This document shows positions 8,959 to 18,659 of a DNA stretch of 20,355 nucleotides, one piece after another; position 1 is the first letter of the stretch; each line of letters starts with the position of its first letter. Origin of the DNA: Brugia malayi (lineage: Eukaryota > Nematoda > Chromadorea > Rhabditida > Onchocercidae); NCBI RefSeq assembly GCF_000002995.4, contig NW_025062385.1:1-20355 (forward strand), given 5' to 3'. A model generated the notes under the pieces. That model was not told the origin of the DNA and searched no databases. It worked only from the letters and a program-made list of their open reading frames with translations. Both the position numbers and the translations under genes were made by a program.

Positions 8959-10741
8959 ATGCATTTCATCTATTTATTCTTCTTTGTCTTCCAATTGAGC
9001 AATATTCGAAACACAGTAAGTCCACATAAAGTTAAAAAAAAAAAACAACATAACACTACAATACCATCGGCATTTAAATTTTTCACAGTGATTTTTCATT
9101 GATAATTTCATATCATTTAAGGTAGCGCAAACGGAACAAACAGAACCGTTGGATTTATCAATATCAAAAGTGAAAGAGGAAGGAAATAAATCGCAAGGCT
9201 TATCAGTGAAAAGAGTGAGTGATGAACGAATTAAACCGCGACGACTTGTTCCAATCGATACACTGATGGAAGTAATTGAACCAGAAAAAGAAAGCACAGG
9301 AAAGAAACGGCGTTGTGATATATGTCAAAAGGAAATAACACATATGAAAAAACATGTGATGACTCATACCGGTGAAAAGCCGTATAGTTGTCCAGTATGC
9401 AAGAGAAATTTCACTCAATCCTGCCATATAAAAAGTCATATGATGACTCATACTGGTGAAAAGCCGTATAGTTGTCCAGTATGCAAAAAGAATTTCGGTG
9501 ATCTCTGTAATATGAAAAGGCATATGACGACTCATACTGGTGAAAAGCCGTACAGTTGTTCGATATGCAAGAGAAATTTCACTCAATCCTGCCATATAAA
9601 AAATCATATGATGACTCATACTGGTGAAAAGCCGTATAGTTGTTCGATATGCAAAAAGAATTTTATTCAGTCCAGCAGTATGATAGCACATATGGTGGTT
9701 CATACCGGTGAGAAGCCGTACAGTTGTTCCATATGCAAAAAGAATTTCGGTGATCTCTGTAATATGAAAAGGCATAAGAAGACTCATACCGGTGAAAAGC
9801 CGTATAGTTGTTCAGTATGCAAGAGAAATTTCACTCAATCCTGCCATATAAAAAATCATATGATGACTCATACTGGTGAAAAACCTCATAGTTGTCCACT
9901 ATGCAAGAGAAATTTCACTCAGTTCGGGGATATGAAAAAACATGTGATGATTCATACTGGTGAAAAGCCGTACAGTTGTTCGATATGCAAAAAGAATTTT
10001 ATTCAGTCCAGCAGTATGAAATCACATATGATGATTCATACCAGTGAAAAGCCGCACAGTTGTTCGATATGCAAAAGGAATTTCGGTGATCTCCGTAATA
10101 TGAAAAGACATATGACGACTCATGCTGGTGAAAAGCCGTACAGTTGTTCGATATGCAAAAAGAATTTCACTCGGTCTGACAGTATGAAATCACATATGAT
10201 GATTCATACCAGTGAAAAGCCGCACAGTTGTTCGATATGCAAAAGGAATTTTGGTGATCTCCGTAATATGAAAAGACATATGACGAATCATGCTGGTGAA
10301 AAGCCGTACAGTTGTTCGATATGCAAAAAGAATTTCACTCGGTCTGACAGTATGAAATCACATATGATGATTCATACCGGTGAGAAGCCGTACAGTTGTT
10401 CCATATGCAAAAAGAATTTCGGTGATCTCTGTAATATGAAAAGGCATATGACGACTCATACTGGTGAAAAGCCGTACAGTTGTTCGATATGCAAGAGAAA
10501 TTTCACTCAATCCTGCCATATAAAAAATCATATGATGACTCATACTGGTGAAAAACCTCATAGTTGTCCAGTATGCAAGAGAAATTTCACTCAGTTCGGG
10601 GATATGAAAAAACATGTGATGATTCATACCGGTGAGAAGCCGTACAGTTGTTCGATATGCGGAAAAAGTTACACACAGAAATGCACCTTGCAAAGTCACA
10701 TGGTAACTCATCAAATGAATAATAGACTTATCACTGTATGA
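8959..10741 (+). CDS. Copy C: intact 17-finger C2H2 protein with hydrophobic leader and CtBP motif
   Basis: The model joins 8959-9015 and 9122-10741 (donor GTAAGT at 9016, acceptor TTTAAG ending 9121, phase 0) and predicts 558 residues. Residues 2-12 are strongly hydrophobic, with TVA-QT (19-23) as a possible cleavage site. PLDLS (28-32, followed by ISK) matches the CtBP-binding PxDLS motif, VKEE (36-39) the SUMO consensus, and KKRR (80-83) a nuclear-localisation-like patch. Finger 1 (84-101) is short: C-x2-C-x9-H-x3-H. Fingers 2-16 (107-526) are standard 28-residue units with TGEKP/TSEKP linkers, and finger 17 (527-549) is the most divergent. Such proteins normally bind DNA in the nucleus and, with PxDLS, repress transcription. 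The leader conflicts with that. Exon 2 has no ATG before PLDLS, so the leader exon, or an unseen one, is needed. No named gene is recognised. Confidence 0.85.
9016..9121 (+). other. Intron of copy C (equivalent to 4877-4982 in copy B)
   Basis: The donor is a perfect GTAAGT. The acceptor is TTTAAG rather than the usual TTTCAG. The better-looking TTTTCACAG (ending 9088) cannot be used, because the exon would open with an in-frame TGA. Both ends are in phase 0 and the frame is open across the junction in copies B and C. Confidence 0.65.
9383..10711 (+). repeat. 84-bp zinc-finger tandem repeat, copy C (fingers 2-17)
   Basis: There are sixteen units. Helix residues by finger: 2 QSCHIKS, 3 DLCNMKR, 4 QSCHIKN, 5 QSSSMIA, 6 DLCNMKR, 7 QSCHIKN, 8 QFGDMKK, 9 QSSSMKS, 10 DLRNMKR, 11 RSDSMKS, 12 DLRNMKR, 13 RSDSMKS, 14 DLCNMKR, 15 QSCHIKN, 16 QFGDMKK, 17 QKCTLQS. 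Six types are reused, and 10-11 and 12-13 form a duplicated pair. Finger 14 starts like finger 6 (ggtgagaag...ttccatatgc) and ends like finger 3, a visible recombinant. Confidence 0.9.
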
Positions 10742-10800
10742 TAAGCAGTAAAGATTTTCAGGCTAAATGCAGATTGAAATTGCATTTGAAGAATCATTAA
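10729..10800 (+). pseudogene. Out-of-frame terminal finger of copy C
   Basis: Read from 10729, the sequence encodes YHCMISSKDFQAKC..., a degenerate last finger ending at TAA 10798-10800, equivalent to the last finger of A and B. Relative to A/B, copy C is four bases shorter just upstream (agact-tatcac versus agacctgtctaccac). The main frame therefore stops at TGA 10739-10741 and this finger is lost. In copy C the second cysteine is Ser; in A/B the first is Tyr (YHYTVC). Confidence 0.7.
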
Positions 10801-11520
10801 AGCTTGAGCACTTTAAACGGAGGAAATGCACTCTGCTAATTCTGTTATTGTTGATTACTTCCTATTTTTTATTGATAAATTATTGTTTGTTCTTTGATCT
10901 TATATGCATACTAGTATCACTTTCTTTTCGTTATCCCTGCAATGTATTTTTCGGCATTAACTTCAACCACTGATTTCATTTGCAAATAACCTTGCATGCT
11001 ATGCACGAAGAATTTGCAAATAAATATCGCTATTGCTTAATTACTAATGAAATCCTCGATTGTTGAATAAATAAAATGAAAATCAATTTTTGGGAAAGAA
11101 AAGAATCTTCTTAATCATATCATTTCATAATGTTGTTTGATTATGCGGTTTACAACAGAGCGTAAAACTTATATCAGCGAGTGACTAAATATTTAATCGG
11201 CAATCAACAAAGTAAAACAGCAGGATTTGAGGAGGCATAGCAATAGCACGTCTATTTAAGCTATTTGTGTTGACTGAAATGTTCCATTAACTCTCACTTT
11301 GATCAATTATTTCAACACTGCAAAAGTTTTTTCAGCCAAACCACTTTTTCCTTCATTGCGATGTCATTTTTCCAAATTTTTTTTTTTTTGCATCAAGAAA
11401 TCACAACTTGGTATATACTTGATTTTTTTTATCTTTTTAATTTAATCACTTCATTTGTTCCAGTTTCTATGATTTTTTTTAACATGCTGGAATTGTGAGA
11501 ACCAAATTGTTTAATCTCCT
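10801..11520 (+). other. Copy C 3' UTR and downstream flank
   Basis: AATAAA lies at 11019-11024, about 280 bases past the stop. The segment is a diverged relative of the 3' regions of A and B, and its later half matches 1-430 and 6776-6975. A short piece near 10905-10950 (tcgttatccctgcaat) recurs at 20240-20283. The small frame at 10767-10973 lies in this UTR and is not a gene. Confidence 0.7.
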
Positions 11521-11719
11521 AGAAAGCAACGAAGGGAAAGAAAGCGACGAAGCAACAAAAGTGATTGGTTTCTTAGCGCAAAGAATTTGTTTTGAATAAG
11601 TGAAACTTATAAATGCTGAAAAGAATTTATGAAATTACTGCTGGTATTTATTTCAGATTTGAGAATAAAGAGTAACTTAATCAAACTGTTTTAGTCATTT
11701 TTTCCACAGCGGATAACAA

Positions 11720-12129
11720 CTGTTTTCAAACTTTTGGCACCATGAAAAAATTTTGAGACATTTTACATATATTTAGAAAAGCATTTATTGAAAAAATTTC
11801 TTCTTCACGCAATTTTGGAGCAACGAGAGCGGTATTGTTATAAGTAACCATGTTCGATATTCATAAGCAAATTTTTCTCGATCTTGGAGTATAAAAATGT
11901 TAAGAATCCAGCAGCATATTTACTTCAAATATTGGTAATTGTAAGAAAGAATGTCTGCTTTAGCAAGAATGTCTTAGAATACTGTATAATTTAAATATAT
12001 ACAAGAGCACTAGTGGCATTGAAATTGCTTTCATCTCAGTACTGGCAAGAAAACAAAAACGGATTATCAGTTGACTCCATGTCAGGAATGATAACGAATA
12101 ACAATATCTATGGCTTGAAAATAAATTGA
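11720..12129 (+). pseudogene. Decayed further unit: promoter-like and exon-2-like remnants
   Basis: Sequence at 11720-11855 resembles the end of the B/C upstream region: ttttcaaacttttg, then atatatttagaaaagcattta, then a degenerate cgcaatttt...agc.acga. At the expected distance a ctttcatctcag acceptor (ends 12039) opens a frame reading YWQENKNGLSVDSMSGMI to TGA 12127-12129. This resembles EEGNKSQGLSVKRVSDER in exon 2 of copy C, including the shared bases ttatcagt. No leader exon with an open frame and no fingers remain. I read it as a dead unit of the same family; the exon match is short, so it is tentative. Confidence 0.4.
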
Positions 12130-12455
12130 AAAGATATGATTCATGAAGGAAACAGTTAATTAGCAAGATGTGCTCTACTTTTCTTCTTATGTTCTTCCTC
12201 GATCATATCATATTGTTAGCGAAATATATTGAAATTTATAAAAGTTTGTTTTCTTTACAAGTGATCAAAATTCTGTTCCTTTTATTTTAAAACATTTATA
12301 TTTTCCAAGAAGCCCATTCCAATGTTTATTAACATGCAAACATGTTTTTAGTTTTCAGTGCTAAATTTTTTTTTTTTGAAAAACTAGAAAAAAATAGAAA
12401 AGAAAATTGCTAGATTTTTTTAACTTAATTGTTTAAATATTTTTTGCTTTTTCAG
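12130..12455. other. AT-rich spacer; 3' part is a diverged copy of 19684-19773
   Basis: No gene was found. From about 12362 to 12455 the sequence resembles 19684-19773. In the last 35 bases (taacttaattg... versus taatttagttg..., both ending in tttttcag) I count 29 matches. The two loci appear to be intron 3' ends from an old duplication. Confidence 0.5.
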
Positions 12456-12738
12456 GTTAAATCTGCTTTTCGCTTTAATTATTGCACCTTTTTGATACAT
12501 TTTCGGAGTAAATATACTGTATAAGATATCTGAATAATTAATCGGAGATTGGTTAATAATTATTTTCAGTATGTTATAAAAACATCCAGAGATAATTCAG
12601 AAGAGGAAGAAAGATTTCATCATTTAAGAATGGAATCTCGAAAATCATTCATGGAAAAGTAAGAAGGCGATAATTGATGCTGCTGTTGTTGAAGATACAC
12701 AAGGATTAGATGATACAGAAGTTTCATCCATAATTTAG
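12456..12738 (+). pseudogene. Coding fragment of an unrecognised gene with a frameshift
   Basis: A perfect TTTTTCAG acceptor precedes 12456-12518, which encodes VKSAFRFNYCTFLIHFRSKY plus T and ends at a possible GTATAA donor in phase 0. A second TTTTCAG acceptor precedes 12570, in phase 0, reading YVIKTSRDNSEEEERFHHLR and on to SFMEK, then TAA at 12660. One frame over, the reading continues as KKAIIDAAVVEDTQGLDDTE and ends SSII at TAG 12736-12738. Removing one base near 12660 would join the two frames. The amino-acid mix is acidic and balanced, unlike surrounding chance frames. GTAAGA at 12659 could instead be a real donor. No family is recognised. Confidence 0.4.
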
Positions 12739-12918
12739 TTTCTTAGTTGAAATAAACTACGACACCTTTTCGATCAGTGTAATTAAATTCATCAAGAGTT
12801 AAAATTAGTTTGAGAGAAAAGAAGTGACGAATAGAAAATTCTTTTTTTTTAAAGCTATATCTATGCCTTTTTTCTTTCTAGGATATTGTTTCCAGCTATT
12901 TTATAAATTTTTTTCTAG

Positions 12919-13201
12919 GATTGTGTTGTTTCTCTACTGATGAACGACAGAAATCCAAAATTGGTAAGTGTTCAGAAATTGAATGTTCTCAGAATAGTAG
13001 ATTTCAGCTTTAAAGTATTAGAGTATGATCATTTTTTAAAAACTTTTATAAGAATTGATTTTAATTATAAAGAAACTAGAGTAAAGGGTATAAACAAAAG
13101 TTATGTATGGATGGTTGTTTTCAGCAAAATCAGCACTTGTGTATTTAAAAAGAAAATGGTCTGATGTAGAGGAGAGACCGGTGAAAAGGTGTAATATTTA
13201 A
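12919..13201 (+). CDS. Possible last two exons of an unrecognised gene
   Basis: Exon 12919-12963 is bounded by TTTTTCTAG and GTAAGT. The next exon starts at 13125 after GTTGTTTTCAG and runs to TAA 13199-13201. Read in the phase that fits both junctions, they give LCCFSTDERQKSKI, an Ala across the junction, then KSALVYLKRKWSDVEERPVK and RCNI. The upstream exon is unclear because the fragment at 12570-12738 offers no phase-matched donor. The end is basic and charged. No function can be assigned. Confidence 0.35.
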
Positions 13202-14159
13202 TCAAGCGGTTTTCAGTCTTTCAGTCTTTTTTAAGCTGGTCAATTTTTTTTTTTTTAAGTGAATAGAAGAAAATTTGTAGCCATAAGCATATCTTAAATA
13301 TAATAATATTATAGGAGTTGTTAACTTAGAATTGTTATATTGTAGAGTTGATAAGCTAGCATAGTTATATTATACATCTGATAAGTTAGAATAAAAAGCA
13401 GGAATAAGAAATAAGGAATAAATAAAAACTAAGCATTAAGTTATTTAGTCATTTTTTTCTGTTGGTTTTTTTTCTTAAGCATAGATATAGTCTTTTTGCT
13501 TTTTACTTAAAATTATTTTTTACTAAAAAATGTCTTTTAACAATTTCAATATATCTAATTACTTATTGTTAAAACTAAATAATACAATTTTTTTATCAGT
13601 TTTATCACTTTTTAGATGTAGAAATAATCATTTATACTTTCGTCTAAATCTTTTTGTTAAAACAATTTCAACATTACTTATTAAAAAACTAAGCAATAAA
13701 ATCAATAACTTACATTGTTTATTTAAGCATTAAACATTATTTGAAATCATAAAGTGTTGATAGTGACTTATCAATTTTTTTCCCTTTTGCTAATAGTATT
13801 TGGTGATATTGAATTTGTTGTTACCAGTAATACTTTTGTAGAATGCTGAAAATTTTCTCTGATAAAAAAAGATGAAAAAAGGAGTTTTTTTTTCACTAAT
13901 TTTCTAAAATTTTTTAATCATTTTTTTAAATTTTTTTTAAACTTTTTAAGTTTTTTTAAAATTTTTTTATTTTTTTTCATTAATTTTTTTTACTAATTTT
14001 ATTTACTAATTTCATCTCATCTCATATTATAATATTCAATTAAATTTGTACTAGCTCGAATGAGTAAATAAATATTTGTAAAAATGTTTGTATTAAAAGT
14101 ATCGCAATTAATTAAGAACAGGAATTTTTGAAATGATTAACAACTTAATTGCATTACAA
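13202..14159. other. AT-rich non-coding stretch with low-complexity T tracts
   Basis: It contains an imperfect tandem repeat at 13317-13396 and a very T-rich block at about 13880-13990. The ATG-started 67-codon frame at 13530-13733 consists almost only of residues expected from A/T-rich DNA (N, F, L, I, K, S), and I do not accept it as a gene. Confidence 0.6.
13317..13396. repeat. Imperfect ~31-bp tandem repeat, about 2.5 units
   Basis: Units begin at about 13317, 13347 and 13379 and share the pattern gttg.taa.ttag.at.gttatatt. They have diverged by substitution. No function is apparent. Confidence 0.6.
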
Positions 14160-14505
14160 CTAATTCTAATTAGTAATTTATTAAATAAAGAGAAAAATTA
14201 CTATTTTTTTAAAATGTTAATTATTATAAATTTGAATACATTTATTATTATTGCTTTTAAAATAACTATTATTAAAATTAGTGATATAACATTTTTTTTT
14301 TTTTTCAAAATAAATCAGTAAATACATTAAAGCTAGTTCTAATTAGTAATCTACTAAATAATAAAAAAAATTTTCTTTTTCCTTAGATTATTTGTTTTTA
14401 GATGTTTATTATTATAGATTTTAATGAATTTATTATCTTTTTTAAAATATTTATTATTAAAATTATTGACAAAACATTTTCTTTTTTTAAATAAATTAAT
14501 AAACC
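14160..14505. repeat. Diverged tandem duplication, ~173-bp period, two units
   Basis: The unit starting at 14160 (ctaattctaattagtaat) recurs from 14333 (ctagttctaattagtaat). The order of landmarks is conserved: attattata, aatttattatt, ttaaaat..ttattattaaaat, aacatttt, aaataaatta. It lies in the 3' region of the minus-strand gene and overlaps its last codons. Confidence 0.7.
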
Positions 14506-17500
14506 TTTGTAATTGAAATAATTGTCGTATAAATTTGTTGGAAAAAGCGTACAATAAAATCAACCGAACATGCAGTAATCATATATAATGCATCACTTTT
14601 ACCAGCGTTATAAGTATTCAATGTCACTATCATATCATCTGCTTGATTATTAATATCTGTGCACATATCATTAAGTTTATCAACTCTCTCTTTTAAATCC
14701 ATTAACATCTAAAAATAGAATTATCAATTTATGTGAGTTTTTAGTGGTTTCATAAAATTTTGCATAAAAATTCATTCATAAAATTTATTAATTCATAATT
14801 TATATGAAACATTTTTTATCAACACTTCTAATACTAATATATTAATTAAAAAATTATCAATTCATAAATTTTTAAATTTCTAAGCTTTTTTCATAAAATT
14901 TTTTATTAAAATTAATTTATAAAACTTGTCAATTCATAATTTATATCAAGCAATTTTTTTTATCAACACTTCTATACTTTTATAATTAATAGATTATTAA
15001 TTTATTGCACTAATTAATTCATTAATTTTTACAATATATTACCATTTTGTTTTTCTTTGTTCACTTTTTTTTTGTTATTACGTATAAAGTATTACATATA
15101 AAAAATTTTTATATGCAATACCACTTTTTTTGCATGATCTTATCAGAATAAAAAAAATTGGCTAAGTAAATTTAAATTAGTTTATAGGATAAAAATTAGC
15201 TTTTATCATTCTGAGTTTAAATTAGTACTACTTATTTAATTTTACAAAATATATGTGTGTTTATATTAATTTGTTTTTTGCATGATCTTATCAGGATGAT
15301 ATTCTGATAAAGATCACATAATGTTTACTTTCTGAATTTACTTTCCAAAAATCACCAATGAAAAAAACACCACAGCTGACTTATCTCAAAGTGATATATT
15401 AAATATTTTTAGCTTTTTTTTTGTTTACGAATGATTTTCATAAATTTCAATACGTCTCGTAAAATTTCAAAAAAAGTATGTCTAATAAAATTTCAATAAA
15501 ATAATATTTAAAAAATTTTCAACAAAAATATTGCATATAATTTTATCAAACGAATTCTGCAAAAATTCAAAGGAAAAAAAGATATAATAAGAAATAAATG
15601 ACTTGTAAGATAGCTACCATCATTTCTTTCAATATTATAAAATTTATTTTAGTTAATTAATATTTTAAACGAATCAATGTACTATTTCATTTTGCTAATA
15701 TAAGTAATTATGTGTATGATAATTTAACTACTAATAAATAACTAATATTGAGTAAATTAGTAAATGATTTTTTTTTTTTTGAATATTAACATAATAGTTT
15801 TATTATTGTTTTAGTAAGAAAATTATATAAATAAGAAACCTCGCTTGTATAAAAATTTCAATATTTTTTTGTTTATTATTTATTTTTAATTTTATTTTTT
15901 TTTATAATGTAATCCTGCATTTTGTAAATTTTTATTATTTTATTTTTTGTTTTTATTTATTTAGTTTTTTTTTCTTTTTTTTTTGATAAAACAATCTTGC
16001 ATGAAAAATTTTGATGATAATTACTTACTTCATTTTGAAGAATTTCTTCCCTCTCAATTTTTTCCCTGCAAGAATGCGCCATAATGCGATAATGATCCAT
16101 AGCTCCACTAATTTGCTTCTTTAAAACCTTTAAAAAATTAAAATTTTAAATTTAACTTCCTTTCAGGCATTCATTTATTGACAACAAAAAAACGAAATAA
16201 ATTACAATTTTCATCATTATTTAAATTATTCAACTATTTTCTAATTAGTTGATTAATAGTAAATTATGTTAGAAAAAATGACTAAATTTTTTTGTTTTTG
16301 TTAAAGTGATAAAATATTGAATTACATCAATTCTAGCAAGGATTTGATTTTTGGTCATAACGAGCTGTTCTTCATGCTTTTTTATCATTTCGTTTTCATT
16401 TATCAATATTTTTAAACGTCTGTAACAGAAGCATTTGGTAAATTAATAATTTGAAGAATCGAAATAAAAGAAAAAAATGAATTAACAAAAGAATTTATTT
16501 CTTTTATTTTTTTTCAAAAAAAGTGATAAAGCGATTCATTTTTATTCAAATTTTTACAACCTCTTCTTGTTTTTTTTTTTCTTTTTTTTTTGAAACAGTA
16601 TTTTTGAAAAAATGAAAGAATACCAAATGAAATAAATATAATTCGTATTATCCAACACTTTTTGCTATATTATGATGATAAAATCAACACCTAATATTAT
16701 GGATGATAAAATCACATAAAATTAACACTTAATTGTGACTATTTTCTAACTTAATTATTTTAGTAATTGTTGTAGGAAAAAAGAACTGGAGCAATTTTAC
16801 AGTATAGAAATGTATTGCTATAATTTCAAATATCTCATAATGATTGATATAAGGATACAAAATATTGCTTAAAAGATGATTATGACCTCAAATTTGACCT
16901 AAAAATATATAACGTAGCAAAAAATTTTTGCATCAGTGTTTTAAAACATGCAATATACTACTTGTTTATAATATTTAAAAAATTTTTCCTAATGTTGATA
17001 AATCTGTTGAACATTTTTGCATCAATTAATGAAATTTTTTTTTTTTTTTTTGCAAACTGTAAATTAGCATAAATAATTGCTTAAAAAATCAATCATTTCA
17101 ATTAGTATAAAACTTATTTCATTAATTTATAATAAATATCATTGATACTTTCGACTTGAAAAATTAATATATATATATATATATATATATATTTAAGACG
17201 AATAACTTCCAAATTATTATGATCAATGACATAAAATTTCTTTTTTTCTCTCCCTCTCTGTCACCTCGCTTTCTATCATCATCTTTTAACTTCAAACAGT
17301 TAAGTGCTTCAAATCATCTGATAACAAAAGTTTATCATTTATTTTCTTTAAAACTATTTGAAATCCAACTGCATTTAAAAATTGACTGAATTCAATCTTT
17401 TACAAAACTACAAGAAAAAAAAAAAACGAGAGATCAATTCCAATGAGAGAAATGTTCATTGTTTATAATAAATTTTTATAAGGAATAAATTTTTCTTCAA

Positions 17501-18628
17501 ACATTTATCCATCTTTAAATTATAGAAAAAAAAAAAAAAAGAAAAAAAGGCGATTTCATTAAATTACCTAAAAAGTGGAAAAGGAAAAACTTTCACTACA
17601 TTTTTGTTTCCTATTTGTTTAATTATATTGTCTGGCGAATAAGATAATTTATTATAACTAAAATTGATTTTTAAATTTTTAGGAAAAATTGCTCATTTCA
17701 ATAGATGTAAAATGTATTACTTTATCAATGATTCAATTTAAAAAATAAAAAATAGGTAAACAAACGTTCGAAAATTTGTTTCAAAAATTTTAAAAAAGTC
17801 CAAATATGCCATAAAATGATTTTTTACTGATTTAATGATGCAAGTTGTTGTTCGATTGCATTATCACTTAAATTTTCGACTTTTACTTCGACGGGTGATT
17901 TAATTTTTATAGCTAAAAATAAATCGAATAATTTGGTGTATAAAAATTAACCAATTTTCAGATTAAATATTAATTAAACTGTTTATGTAAATTTAAATAT
18001 TGTTAACAACAATATTATATAAAATAAATTTTAAAAATGCTAACAACAAAAAAAATTCAACTTTGAGCTTAAATACTTTAATATCTGAATAAGTTTTTAA
18101 CGTATAAATTTTTTTGATATTGTATTCTAGTTTAATATATATTTTATCAAATAATCTTTTTTCTTTCACTCAATATTTTACAGTAACATTTTCATTTTAC
18201 ACTTTTTGGTTTTTGTTTATTGTACTTATTTGTTATACTTATTAGAGGAAATTTACACTTAAAATTGGCAAAATTCAAAAAATTGTGTAAAAATAAAGTC
18301 ATCAACCTTCAATTTTTATCTGAAATCCATTAAAAATGATGATGATGATCGAAACATTTTCCATTTGGCGGGCGATTTTTGACTATTCATTAGCGCTAAA
18401 TTTGAATATTTTTAATTTTGTAAAATTACTAACAATTTTTGCACGAGAGCTTTTCAAAATCTTTTAGTTTTTCATTTCTTTATTTTTATACTTATTTCAT
18501 ATTTTATTAGATACAAAATATTGTTACATATAGTACATTCCAGTTAGTAGTAAAAAATAGAATTTTTTTAAAACAAAAATGTTAGAATGAGTAAATTTGT
18601 AAATGAATTAGCAGTAATATGATAAGCA

Positions 18629-18659
<31 letters not shown>

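Larger units (their letters stand above)
15019..17827. other. Intronic AT-rich DNA between minus-strand exons
   Basis: Apart from the two exons at 16029-16127 and 16326-16419 and the repeats listed separately, I see only T/A tracts (for example 15770-15780, 16569-16592, 17036-17051, 17523-17540) and no further supported gene. Confidence 0.5.

Noticed and set aside
8917..9102. A stand-alone 61-codon gene over the leader (and 4778-4963)
   Set aside because: The frame continues through a perfect GTAAGT donor into lysine-rich intron translation. The sequence is better explained as 5' UTR, leader exon and intron.
9383..10711. CRISPR-like array of regular repeats
   Set aside because: The regular 84-bp units are coding zinc fingers with conserved C2H2 residues and TGEKP linkers, not direct repeats with unique spacers.
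11960..12166. Minus-strand 68-codon frame
   Set aside because: The region is less AT-rich so several frames are open. The plus-strand frame with an acceptor and similarity to exon 2 of the zinc-finger gene explains it better.
13530..13733. ATG-started frame of 67 codons
   Set aside because: Its residues are those expected from random A/T-rich DNA, with no motif, splice signal or neighbour to support it.
14354..14563. Minus-strand 69-codon frame rich in N, K, F
   Set aside because: It overlaps the last exon of the minus-strand gene in another frame and lies in the 3' tandem duplication; composition only.
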